Below are positions 7,718 to 15,678 of a stretch of 64,000 nucleotides of DNA, one piece after another. Under the pieces are notes generated by a model, which saw nothing but the letters and a program-made list of their open reading frames with translations, was not told the DNA's origin and made no database searches. Source of the DNA: DASVWZ01 sp963715675. Lineage in GTDB: Bacteria; Acidobacteriota; Terriglobia; Terriglobales; Acidobacteriaceae. Position 1 is the first letter of the stretch. Every line of letters begins with the position of its first letter. Position numbers and translations under genes: made by a program. Where the stretch lies: NCBI GenBank assembly GCA_963715675.1, contig OY970265.1, forward strand, positions 3,534,001 to 3,598,000, given 5' to 3'.

Positions 7718-10219
7718 TTAAGTTCCCTTACCCGAAAACGCCAGCGACAGCAGTGTTTTCTGCTCCATTTCGTGTGCCCCGGCTGAACCGGTGGCCGGGC
7801 TAGCACTAGCCGAGCGTTTCACTGAAAGCACCGACCGCTCTCCCGCGAGGTGACGCAGGCGAGGCATCATGTAGAACATGGCGCCCATGTTAGACGGCTC
7901 TTCCTGCACCCACACGATCTCGCGCGCGCCGCCATGGCGCTCGATCTCCGCCGACAACTCAGTCTCGGGAAACGGGTACAGCTGTTCCACAAATACGATG
8001 GCGGTCGAGTCATCTTTGCGGCGTTTGCGCTCTTCGCGCAACTCGTGACCGATTTTCCCGGTGCAGAGCAAGACCCGCTTGGCATCCTGCACATCGGTGT
8101 CCGGAAACACGTTCCTGAACCGCTGGTGCGTCAGGTCCTCGATAGGCGAACAGGCATCGGGATGCCGCAGCATGCTCTTCGGGGTAAACACGATCAGCGG
8201 CTTGCGCCAGTGCCGTAGGGCTTGCCTACGGAGAAGATGGAAATATTGTCCCGCATTGGAAGGCTGGCAGATCTGGATGTTGTCCCGCGCCGCCAACTGC
8301 AGGAAACGCTCGATGCGGGCGCTGGAATGTTCCGGTCCCTGGCCTTCATAGCCGTGCGGCAACAGCAGCACCAAACCGGAAAGCAGGTTCCACTTGTCTT
8401 CTCCGGCACAAACGAACTGGTCAATGACCGCTTGCGCGACGTTGGCAAAGTCTCCGAACTGCGCCTCCCACATCACCAGCGCTTCGGGATAATCACGGCT
8501 GTAGCCATACTCGAAGCCCAGCACTCCCGCTTCCGAGAGTGTCGAGTTGTAGATCTCGCAGCGCCCCTGATCGGAAGAAATATTGCTCAACGGCATGTAC
8601 TCCTGTTCGTCTTCCACGTCAATCAGCGCCGAATGCCGCTGATTGAACGTGCCGCGGCGGCTGTCTTGCCCGCTGAGCCGCACCGGAACTCCCGCCTTCA
8701 CCAGGCTGCCTAGCGCCAGCGCTTCCGCCATTCCATAGTCGACTGCGCGGTTGCCAGCACCCATCTCAGCGCGCTGCTCAAGCAACTTCTTCACCTTGGG
8801 ATGAATGTGAAATCCCGCGGGATAGGTGGTCAGACGCTCTGCGATCTCCCGCAGTTCGTCAGGTGCAACCCCCGTCGGGACTTCGTATTCCGGCTTGTGG
8901 CGTCCGCCAAAGTACTGGTCCCAATACTTCGGCAGTTCGCGCAGCGTAGGCTTCTTGGTGATCCGTCCGGCGTTCGACTGCGCCGTCTCCAGTTCCGCAC
9001 GGATTGCCGTTACCTGTGCCTCAATCCCTTCCACCCCGATATCGTCGGCATAAATCTCATACAACGGCGGATGTTCCTTGATCTCCCGGTACAACAGCGG
9101 CTGCGTGATGGTGGGATCATCCACTTCACTGTGCCCATAGCGGCGGAATCCGATCAGGTCGACCACCACATCGCTCCAAAACTTGTAGCGGTACTCCGCT
9201 GCCAGGCGCCCAGCGCGCAACACCGCATCCACATCTTCGCCATTCACGTGGAAAATGGGGATCGACTGACGGCGCGCAAGCTGCGCCGAAAACCGCGAGG
9301 AATGCTCCTCCCGTGGCACCGTGGTGAATCCGATCAGATTGTTGGCGATGATGTGGATGGTCCCGCCCACCGTATAGCCGGGCAGGTCGGCATAATTCAG
9401 CGTTTCCGCCACAATTCCCTGCCCCGCGAACGCCGAATCGCCGTGCACCAGCAGCGGCAGATACTTTTCCCGTCCGCCTTCGCCGGCGCGGTCATGTTTG
9501 GCGCGAGTTCGTCCCTCGGTAACCGGATCGACCGCTTCCAGATGGCTGGGGTTCGAGACCAGGTGAATATGGATCTTCGATCCGGTGCGGGTAACGTACT
9601 CGCCGGTAGCGCCCATGTGATACTTCACATCGCCGCTGCCCAGCACGCTGCGCGGATCGACGTCTTCAAATTCCGCGAATACCTCTTCCAACGCACGTTT
9701 TGCTACATGCACCAGCACGTTCAGCCGGCCGCGGTGGCTCATGCCCATCACCAGTTCAATTGCACCTAGCCGCCCGGCCACTTCCAGGATCTCGTCCACC
9801 AGCGGGATGAGCGCGGTCACGCCTTCCAGGGAAAACCGCTTGGTGCCGAGGTAGCGCTGCTGCAAAACCTGCTCAAACAATTTTGCCCGGATCAACTGCT
9901 CCAGCGCGGATTGCTGGTCCACCGACTCCTGCGGGCCTTCCATCCGGTCCTGGATCCAGCGCCGCCGTTCCGGATCAGGAATGTGCATAAACTCTGCGCC
10001 CAGGGTCCCGCAGTAGATGCGGCGAGCCTCGTCGGCCAGCTCACCCTGCAACCGCAACTCCGGATGAGGAGCCGGTCGAAAAAAGCCCAAAGGATCGAGA
10101 TCGGCCTCCAGGTAACCCCAACGACGGAACGCATCATAGACCCGCTCGCGCTCTGGGTTGGGAGCATCGAGCAGCGCGGCAGAAGAAGTACGGCTTGCAT
10201 TTTTTGCTCGGGATGCCAT
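7718..10219 (-). CDS. sucA: 2-oxoglutarate dehydrogenase E1 component
   Basis: An 833-residue thiamine-diphosphate-dependent E1 enzyme that decarboxylates 2-oxoglutarate and passes the succinyl group to E2 lipoate in the TCA cycle. Start ATG at 10219 (MASRAKNAS); the open frame continues upstream without family similarity. GDSAFAGQGIVAETL (~residue 260) and IIANNLIGFTT (~290) form the ThDP/Mg site, and SGQDSRRGTFNQRH and HGYEGQGPEHSSAR are classic E1o motifs. It is shorter than E. coli SucA (933) because the N-terminal region is reduced. No fused acyltransferase domain is seen, so it is not the mycobacterial Kgd form. E2 and E3 are not in this window. Divergent from the agmatinase gene. Confidence 0.92.
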   Translation of the reverse strand: MASRAKNASRTSSAALLDAPNPERERVYDAFRRWGYLEADLDPLGFFRPAPHPELRLQGELADEARRIYCGTLGAEFMHIPDPERRRWIQDRMEGPQESVDQQSALEQLIRAKLFEQVLQQRYLGTKRFSLEGVTALIPLVDEILEVAGRLGAIELVMGMSHRGRLNVLVHVAKRALEEVFAEFEDVDPRSVLGSGDVKYHMGATGEYVTRTGSKIHIHLVSNPSHLEAVDPVTEGRTRAKHDRAGEGGREKYLPLLVHGDSAFAGQGIVAETLNYADLPGYTVGGTIHIIANNLIGFTTVPREEHSSRFSAQLARRQSIPIFHVNGEDVDAVLRAGRLAAEYRYKFWSDVVVDLIGFRRYGHSEVDDPTITQPLLYREIKEHPPLYEIYADDIGVEGIEAQVTAIRAELETAQSNAGRITKKPTLRELPKYWDQYFGGRHKPEYEVPTGVAPDELREIAERLTTYPAGFHIHPKVKKLLEQRAEMGAGNRAVDYGMAEALALGSLVKAGVPVRLSGQDSRRGTFNQRHSALIDVEDEQEYMPLSNISSDQGRCEIYNSTLSEAGVLGFEYGYSRDYPEALVMWEAQFGDFANVAQAVIDQFVCAGEDKWNLLSGLVLLLPHGYEGQGPEHSSARIERFLQLAARDNIQICQPSNAGQYFHLLRRQALRHWRKPLIVFTPKSMLRHPDACSPIEDLTHQRFRNVFPDTDVQDAKRVLLCTGKIGHELREERKRRKDDSTAIVFVEQLYPFPETELSAEIERHGGAREIVWVQEEPSNMGAMFYMMPRLRHLAGERSVLSVKRSASASPATGSAGAHEMEQKTLLSLAFSGKGT

Positions 10220-10326
10220 AGGCGTACTACTAGAATAATGGATGCGGGCGATTCTCGCGCGACTCAGCGCTGAACTTCGCTTCCACCCGCAAGATTCTTG
10301 GGAACACCGCTGTAGACAGGAGACAA

Positions 10327-11154
10327 ATGCCGCCCCAACACCCCGCAACATCCGCGCCACGGACGCCCAGCCTGATCGGCATCCCCTTGGACGCCAATTC
10401 GTCTTTTTTGCCTGGAGCCGCAGCCGCGCCGCCTCTGATTCGAGAGGCGTTCCGTTCCAAGGCCTCGAACTTGTGGACGGAAACCGGAATCGACTTGGGA
10501 GTGCCCGGCATTCGGCGGGATGTCCTCGATCTGCCGCTTCCTGACCCTCGTACCGCCTTCCAGGCAATCGAGAGCAGCCTTGCCGAATTGCTCGACAAGG
10601 GCCAGCGTCCCCTCGCCCTTGGCGGAGATCACTCCATCACCTATCCCATCATCCGCGCGTTCTCCAGGCATTTTTCCGATCTCACCATCGTGCATTTCGA
10701 CGCCCATCCCGACCTCTACGACGAACTCTATGGCAACCGCTTTTCCCATGCCTGTCCCTTCGCCCGCATCATGGAAGAAGGACGCGCCAAGCGCCTGATC
10801 CAACTCGGTATTCGGACGATGAACGGGCATCAACGGCAGCAGGCGGCGCGCTTCAAGGTTGAAGTCGTCGAGATGAAGGATCTGCCGGCGTTGGACAAAC
10901 TCAAGCTGTCCGGGCCGGTGTACATTTCATTCGACGTCGATGCGCTCGATCCCGCCTTCGCCCCGGGCGTCTCCCACCGCGAGCCCGGAGGAATGTCGGT
11001 GCGCGAGGCGATCTCTCACATTCACGCGATCACAGGGGAAATTGTGGGCGCAGACCTGGTGGAGTACAACCCCACGCAAGATGTGTCGCGGCTTACCGCA
11101 ACCGTCTGCGCCAAGCTTCTGAAGGAAATCCTGGGGAAAATGATCGCCTCTTAG
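10327..11154 (+). CDS. agmatinase/arginase family (ureohydrolase) protein
   Basis: A 275-residue ureohydrolase with a binuclear Mn site. The three metal-binding motifs are present: GGDHS (99-103), DAHPD (125-129), and SFDVDALDP (from residue 201). The family hydrolyses guanidino compounds such as agmatine, arginine, formiminoglutamate and guanidinobutyrate, releasing urea or an equivalent. Specificity cannot be read from sequence alone. The size and the SHREPGGMSVRE segment fit the agmatinase/arginase clade. It is divergent from sucA with a 107-base shared upstream region, and convergent with a DinB gene. Confidence 0.85.
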   Translation: MPPQHPATSAPRTPSLIGIPLDANSSFLPGAAAAPPLIREAFRSKASNLWTETGIDLGVPGIRRDVLDLPLPDPRTAFQAIESSLAELLDKGQRPLALGGDHSITYPIIRAFSRHFSDLTIVHFDAHPDLYDELYGNRFSHACPFARIMEEGRAKRLIQLGIRTMNGHQRQQAARFKVEVVEMKDLPALDKLKLSGPVYISFDVDALDPAFAPGVSHREPGGMSVREAISHIHAITGEIVGADLVEYNPTQDVSRLTATVCAKLLKEILGKMIAS

Positions 11155-11163
11155 GCCGCCGCC

Positions 11164-11688
11164 TTACGCGGCTTTCCATTCCTCATCCGCGCTGGGGCCG
11201 TACACCGACGGCACTTTCGATCCCATGGGCCGCAGGTACGTAACCAGTTCGCCGCGGTGATGGATGCTGTGATTGTTCACGAAGCCAATGTAGGCAAAAG
11301 CCGGCAGCTTGAATGCGCCATAGAAGTCCAGGATCTGCACCAGTTGCTCCCCGCTCATCCCCCGGACCTTTTCGATGGACTGGGTGAAATGCTTGTCATA
11401 CCACGTGACCATTTCGGCCACGGTGGTTGGTTCGTCCTTGTAACGTGGCTCCATGTTGAACTTGCCTTCGGCAATTTCCTCAAGAAACTGCACGTCGACG
11501 GTGACCAGATGCCAAGCCAGGTCCCAGGCGTTTCTGGCCTTGGGGTCAGGCTTGTAGTCGCGGCGGGTGTCGGGGATTGCGGCAATCACTTTCTTGGTCG
11601 TCTGCATTTCGCGCTGTAGGCCGTCCAGCATCATGTCGCGGTAGGTGGTAGCAAATTCAGGGCTGGGACCCTGATGTGAAGCTGTCAT
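11164..11688 (-). CDS. DinB family protein
   Basis: A 174-residue four-helix-bundle DinB-fold protein. The metal-binding histidine pattern is visible: AWHLVTVD in helix 2 and NNHSIHHRGEL near the C-terminus. The start is the ATG at 11688, preceded by AAGGAGGAATGTC; the upstream open frame is not needed. DinB-fold proteins include thiol-dependent transferases (bacillithiol or mycothiol S-transferases) and metal-dependent hydrolases. The substrate here is unknown. Two more DinB-like proteins lie at 28007-28516 and 39401-39955. Confidence 0.85.
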   Translation of the reverse strand: MTASHQGPSPEFATTYRDMMLDGLQREMQTTKKVIAAIPDTRRDYKPDPKARNAWDLAWHLVTVDVQFLEEIAEGKFNMEPRYKDEPTTVAEMVTWYDKHFTQSIEKVRGMSGEQLVQILDFYGAFKLPAFAYIGFVNNHSIHHRGELVTYLRPMGSKVPSVYGPSADEEWKAA

Positions 11689-11775
11689 GACATTCCTCCT
11701 TGTATGTGTGGTTCCGAGCATACACGAACGGGGCGCCAGAAGAAGGCGCCCCGAGCGCAAACTCCAACAACTGGC

Positions 11776-12723
11776 TTACACGCTGACCGGATGCTTGCTG
11801 TTCACGCTCACCGGAGTCAACCAGTTGAACTTGTCTTCCTTCTCGCCCCGGACGATCCCGAAGAACTCATGCTGCAGCGCTTTGGTAATCGGCCCGCAAA
11901 CACCTTTGCCAACGCTGATCTTATCCACCGACCGGACAGGTGTGATCTCCGCCGCCGTCCCGGTGAAGAAGACTTCATCCGCAATGTAAAGCAATTCGCG
12001 CGGGATGCCCTGTTCCGAGATCGGGATCCCCAACTCCTGAGCAATCGTCATCACCGAATTGCGGGTAATTCCCGGCAGAACCGAGTTGCCCAGAGGCGCG
12101 GTTTGCAGCACGCCATTGCGCACCACGAATACGTTTTCCCCCGAGCCCTCGCTGACATAGCCATTCTCGTCGAGCGCAATGCCTTCGACGTAGCCGTTGA
12201 TAATCGCTTCCATCTTGATGAGCTGCGAATTCATGTAGTTCGCGCCCGACTTCGCCATGGCCGGCAATGTGTTGGGAGCGATGCGAGTCCATGACGAGAC
12301 ACAGACATCAACCCCTTGCTCGGCGTCCGAGCCGAGATATTTGCCCCACGGGTAATTGCAGACATAAACCTCGGTGGGCGAGTTGAACGGGTTCACCCCT
12401 GCCTCGCCGTAGCCGCGCAGGATGATGGGCCGTAGGTAGCAGGGCCACACCCCGTTCGTCCGGATCAATTCGGTGAGAGCGAAGACCAGTTCTTCGCGCG
12501 TATATTCCACGTCGATGCGATAGATCTTGGCCGAATCCAGCAGGCGCCCCATATGCTCATGCGCCCGGAAAATCGCCGGGCCAGTGGGCAGCGCGTAACA
12601 ACGTATCCCCTCAAACACCGACGAGCCGTAGTTCACCACGTGCGACATTACATGGATTTGGGCGTCGTCCCAGTTGATTAACTTCCCGTTATGCCAGATT
12701 TTTTCCGTCTTCTGAATCGCCAT
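11776..12723 (-). CDS. ilvE: branched-chain amino acid aminotransferase
   Basis: A 315-residue class IV PLP aminotransferase that interconverts Val, Leu and Ile with their 2-oxo acids. The catalytic Lys is Lys158 in AMAKSGANY. The substrate/cofactor segments HVMSHVVNYGSSVFEGIR and GSGENVFVV match IlvE rather than D-amino-acid transaminase. The ATG at 12723 is chosen over a GTG two codons earlier because GGAG lies at proper spacing before it. Monocistronic. Confidence 0.93.
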   Translation of the reverse strand: MAIQKTEKIWHNGKLINWDDAQIHVMSHVVNYGSSVFEGIRCYALPTGPAIFRAHEHMGRLLDSAKIYRIDVEYTREELVFALTELIRTNGVWPCYLRPIILRGYGEAGVNPFNSPTEVYVCNYPWGKYLGSDAEQGVDVCVSSWTRIAPNTLPAMAKSGANYMNSQLIKMEAIINGYVEGIALDENGYVSEGSGENVFVVRNGVLQTAPLGNSVLPGITRNSVMTIAQELGIPISEQGIPRELLYIADEVFFTGTAAEITPVRSVDKISVGKGVCGPITKALQHEFFGIVRGEKEDKFNWLTPVSVNSKHPVSV

Positions 12724-13220
12724 CGACACTCCTAAACTAATGATTCACAGCCACGGTCAAGGATGCTTTTGTTGGATGCCAAATGCAGCTTCCGTGGGCG
12801 GACCTGCCTGCTTGGCACTCGCCACAGGCAGCACGGTAACGCGGGGGAGCCGGCTACAGCACTAAAACTCAGAAATTATAACCGAGGGAGGACCAAATTC
12901 ATGACGTTTTTGTGGGCGCCATGCGAAAAAGTCCAATGCAAGCGCGGGCGTCCCTGCCGCGCGCCGCGCCACCGGCGACGTCCCCGCTCGCTACCACCAC
13001 CTCCCCATCAGTGTCATCTTGAGCAGAGCAAGGAGATTCGCTCGCGAATCCCCTCGTGGAGTCGAAAGACCCCGTGCCTGCCGGTAGCATCGACCGGCCC
13101 GCCGCGGAATTCTTGCCCCAGAACGTCCCAAGCCGAAGCGCGTGCATCAGACCCCTCACCGCTCCGCTGCCGTGTGTCAGCTGCAGTATAAAAAACACTT
13201 CCCGAGCCAGCATTTTCACC
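12724..13220. other. intergenic region without recognisable gene, contains a dispersed repeat
   Basis: About 500 bases with no credible coding sequence; the open frames on both strands are low-complexity Arg/Pro-rich. It holds one copy of the GTCATC(C/T)TGAG-type acidobacterial intergenic repeat at about 13013-13070, including a GATTCGC/GCGAATC hairpin (13035-13050). The far right carries the promoter of the first paralogue gene. Confidence 0.6.
13013..13070 (+). repeat. GTCATCCTGAG-type dispersed repeat, copy 1
   Basis: It starts with GTCATCTTGAG and contains the hairpin GATTCGC-TC-GCGAATC at 13035-13050, then GTGGAGTCGAAAGACC. Related elements lie at 19967-20055 and, as a shorter reverse-oriented version, at about 41266-41300. 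Such elements are scattered between genes in Koribacter-like genomes. Function unknown. Confidence 0.5.
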
Positions 13221-13249
13221 TTGATTTCACCCCAGACCTGAGTCATACT
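13221..13249 (+). promoter_or_regulatory. sigma-70 type promoter of paralogue 1
   Basis: TTGATT (13221-13226), 17-base spacer, CATACT (13244-13249). The spacing is ideal, and the same architecture precedes paralogues 3 and 4. Confidence 0.6.
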
Positions 13250-13290
13250 GAGTGCCCGTTTGCCCGCCGCTGCATTCAGGAGGATTTCCG

Positions 13291-13998
13291 ATGAAGTCGT
13301 CTGTCGAACCCCGCATCGTCGGTCAACTGTCGGAGTCCCTCAATCGCCATCTCAGCCAGTACGCGCTGGCCGCAAGCGCAGCCGGAATGGGAATGCTGGC
13401 CTTGGCTCTGCCTGCCGAATGCAAGATTGTCTACACGCCTGCACACAAAAACGCCATAACCGGCATTAACCTTGACCTTAACCACGATGGAGCTGTAGAT
13501 TTCAGACTCTGCCATTCGAGCAATAGCATTCACTGTACTGCCACCAGCGGGGCCCCTCATCCGCTCGGATTTTATTCCAGATTGGTAGCCAAGCCGAAAA
13601 ACAAGTCGAACGGGGTCGTAGGCAAGGGCAGGTTTGCCTCTGCCTTAGTCGCAGGCAAAGCGATCGGCGGTAAAGGGGCATTCCCAAAGGGTGATTCCAT
13701 AATGGCCTATGGCAGCGCGAGCGCCACCAGCCGCAGCGGCGGCCCGTGGTTGAACGTAAATGACCGATACCTCGGATTCAAGTTCGTTATCAAGGGAAAG
13801 ATCCACTATGGCTGGGCCAGACTCAACGTATATTGGAAAGGTCCGAAGAAGGCGATTCTGACCGGCTACGCCTACGAAACCATCCCCAACAAGCCCATCA
13901 TCACCGGCAAAACCAAAGGGCCGGATGTGATAACACTCGAACCCGGCAGCCTCGGAACGTTGGCGGCGGGAGTGTCAAGACTTTGCAGTGGAAAGTAA
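13291..13998 (+). CDS. exported GWARL-family protein, paralogue 1
   Basis: A 235-residue member of a six-copy family I cannot assign to a named domain. The start ATG follows CAGGAGGATTTCCG. Layout: basic N-terminus; conserved segment QYALAASAAGMGMLALA (residues 23-39) ending in PAECK, a probable signal peptide with type I cleavage near residue 44; IVYTPAH at the mature N-terminus; EF-hand-like Ca loop DLNHDGAVD (62-70); core RYLGFKF and HYGWARLNV; then GYAYETIPNKPI and KTKGPDVIT; tail SLGTLAAG. The YGWAR...AYE pattern recalls a beta-sandwich in some PEP-CTERM proteins, but no PEP-CTERM anchor is present. Probably a secreted or periplasmic structural or ligand-binding protein. First of four tandem copies. 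Confidence 0.85.
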   Translation: MKSSVEPRIVGQLSESLNRHLSQYALAASAAGMGMLALALPAECKIVYTPAHKNAITGINLDLNHDGAVDFRLCHSSNSIHCTATSGAPHPLGFYSRLVAKPKNKSNGVVGKGRFASALVAGKAIGGKGAFPKGDSIMAYGSASATSRSGGPWLNVNDRYLGFKFVIKGKIHYGWARLNVYWKGPKKAILTGYAYETIPNKPIITGKTKGPDVITLEPGSLGTLAAGVSRLCSGK

Positions 13999-14020
13999 TT
14001 TAGGAGAGTTGGGGCAGTTC

Positions 14021-14710
14021 ATGAAGCAAACTTCGAGAAAGCCCTGCAACCTTTCGGAATCACTGCAACGGCATCTGAACGCATACGCGGTCGCGGCGAG
14101 TGCGACCGGAGTGGGAATGTTGGCGCTGGCACAACCCATCGAGGCAAAGATCCTATACACGCCTGCCAACGTGCAGATCGGGAATAGCGGAGTGCTTCAT
14201 TACCAGCTCGACCTCAACCACGATGGTGTTAAGGATTTCAGCTTCTCGTATCCCGGTACGTCCCATGCCACTCAAACTGCTGCACTGATCGTGCAGGCGC
14301 TCGACAAAACAAACGGGGTTGCGGTGGTGGGCTTACCCGAGTACCCTGCCGACTTCGCGGCTGGAAAAGGGGATGGGCCAGGTCGAAAATTTATATCGGC
14401 CAGGCAGCAGATCATGGCCTTATGGTTCATTTCAACCTACCAGGGCATCAAGACCTACCGCGGTAACTGGCTAAACGTTCAGAATCGCTATCTTGGTTTG
14501 AAGTTTCTCATCAAAGGCAAGGTTCACTACGGCTGGGCGCGTCTGAACGTAGCCGTCCACGGAAGTATCCAAGGCACATTGACCGGCTACGCCTACGAAA
14601 CCATCCCCAACAAGCCGATCATCACCGGCAAGACGAAAGGCCCCGATGTAATCACGCTGGAACCCGGCAGCCTCGGAGCGTTGGCGGCGGGAGTGAGATC
14701 TCACCGGTAA
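14021..14710 (+). CDS. exported GWARL-family protein, paralogue 2
   Basis: 229 residues, start ATG at 14021 (the in-frame GTG at 13988 would overlap paralogue 1). Only 22 bases separate it from paralogue 1, so the two are probably co-transcribed. Same plan: AYAVAASATGVGMLALA signal segment ending IEAK (~43), LYTPA, Ca loop DLNHDGVKD (64-72), RYLGLKF, HYGWARLNV, GYAYETIPNKPI, tail SLGALAAG. The last ~114 bases are nearly identical in DNA to paralogue 1 (about 10 differences by eye), while the central region differs. This suggests recent duplication or gene conversion. Function unknown. Confidence 0.85.
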   Translation: MKQTSRKPCNLSESLQRHLNAYAVAASATGVGMLALAQPIEAKILYTPANVQIGNSGVLHYQLDLNHDGVKDFSFSYPGTSHATQTAALIVQALDKTNGVAVVGLPEYPADFAAGKGDGPGRKFISARQQIMALWFISTYQGIKTYRGNWLNVQNRYLGLKFLIKGKVHYGWARLNVAVHGSIQGTLTGYAYETIPNKPIITGKTKGPDVITLEPGSLGALAAGVRSHR

Positions 14711-14788
14711 GGCAATCACAAGAGCGCCTAGCCGGTACCCGCAATTGTAAAAAGATTGTCAATTCATCGCTCCCGTGTCAGCTCTGTG

Positions 14789-14817
14789 TTGACTCTCTGA
14801 CCCGGCAGGAACATAAT
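14789..14817 (+). promoter_or_regulatory. sigma-70 type promoter of paralogue 3
   Basis: TTGACT (14789-14794), 17-base spacer, CATAAT (14812-14817), 27 bases before the start codon of paralogue 3. A near-consensus promoter. Confidence 0.7.
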
Positions 14818-14844
14818 TGCCGCGCCTGCAATGAGGGGACAATC

Positions 14845-15519
14845 ATGACACAAGAGAGAGTTCACATCCCTGAGCCAATTCAGGGTCGCCTGAACGCTTA
14901 TGCCGCCGCGGCAAGCGCTGCCGGAGTCAGCCTCCTGGCCCTGGCCCAGCCTGCCGAAGCCAAGGTTGCTTACACCAGGACTCACCATGTGTTTGAAACA
15001 AACCACGTCTTTCACCTTGATCTCAACCATGATGGAACCGCCGACTTTATCCTGAGTAATGATCACCGCAGTCAGTCCGGTGGAACCGCGGCTGACATGC
15101 GCGTGAATGCGCCCAGGAGCAATGGTTTTGCGGTCTCCGCACCCCAGGGCTACGCCGTGGCATTGGGCAGAGGAGCGAAGATCGATAGTGATCGGCTCTT
15201 CGATTCAGGATTCGGTGTAATGCAAGCTGTGTCCACCTCGACCCATGGCAATGAGACATTCAAAGGAAATTGGAAAAACGCCAGGCATCGCTACCTGGGC
15301 CTAAAGTTCAGCCTTGCCGGCAAGACTCACTACGGGTGGGCGCGACTCAGTGTTCACGCTACCGCCGACCCGGCTCATATCACTGCCACACTCACCGGTT
15401 ATGCGTACGAGACCATCCCCAACAAGCCCATCATCGCCGGCAAGACAAAAGGGCCAGACGTGATCACGGTGCAGTCGGGCAGCCTCGGGCGGCTGGCGCG
15501 AGGTTCGGTGCAGAAATAA
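14845..15519 (+). CDS. exported GWARL-family protein, paralogue 3
   Basis: 224 residues. The signal segment NAYAAAASAAGVSLLALA ends PAEAK (~40). It continues with VAYTRTH in place of the usual VYTPAH, Ca loop DLNHDGTAD (59-67), RYLGLKF, HYGWARLSV, GYAYETIPNKPI, KTKGPDVIT and tail SLGRLARG. The middle (~70-140) shares little with the others and holds no recognised motif; the family varies mainly here. It has its own strong promoter upstream. Exported protein of unknown function. Confidence 0.85.
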   Translation: MTQERVHIPEPIQGRLNAYAAAASAAGVSLLALAQPAEAKVAYTRTHHVFETNHVFHLDLNHDGTADFILSNDHRSQSGGTAADMRVNAPRSNGFAVSAPQGYAVALGRGAKIDSDRLFDSGFGVMQAVSTSTHGNETFKGNWKNARHRYLGLKFSLAGKTHYGWARLSVHATADPAHITATLTGYAYETIPNKPIIAGKTKGPDVITVQSGSLGRLARGSVQK

Positions 15520-15538
15520 TTCTCGGTGAACTCTGCGT

Positions 15539-15572
15539 CTCTGTGGTGCAAAGATCCTGGTTCACCGCAGAG
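15539..15572 (+). terminator. possible stem-loop after paralogue 3
   Basis: CTCTGTGGTG (15539-15548) can pair with CACCGCAGAG (15563-15572), with one G-U pair and a 14-base loop, 20 bases past the stop codon. No T-run follows, so factor-independent termination is uncertain. CACCGCAGAG-type hairpins may also be a dispersed repeat. Confidence 0.35.
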
Positions 15573-15626
15573 TCACACAGGATGCGGCCGTCGTTTTCGG
15601 CTCGAAAGTGTGCAGGTTTCTTCACG

Positions 15627-15655
15627 TTGACGCCGGTCGATTGCAGGCATATAGT
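15627..15655 (+). promoter_or_regulatory. sigma-70 type promoter of paralogue 4
   Basis: TTGACG (15627-15632), 17-base spacer, TATAGT (15650-15655), 24 bases before the start codon. It matches the arrangement before paralogues 1 and 3. Confidence 0.7.
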
Positions 15656-15678
15656 GGGGGGCAACAGAAGGTCGCCTC

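Noticed and set aside
12763..13246. Open frames on both strands (142 aa plus, 115 aa minus) between ilvE and the first paralogue
   Set aside because: Arg/Pro/Ser-rich composition, no ribosome binding sites, overlap with a dispersed intergenic repeat and with the paralogue promoter.
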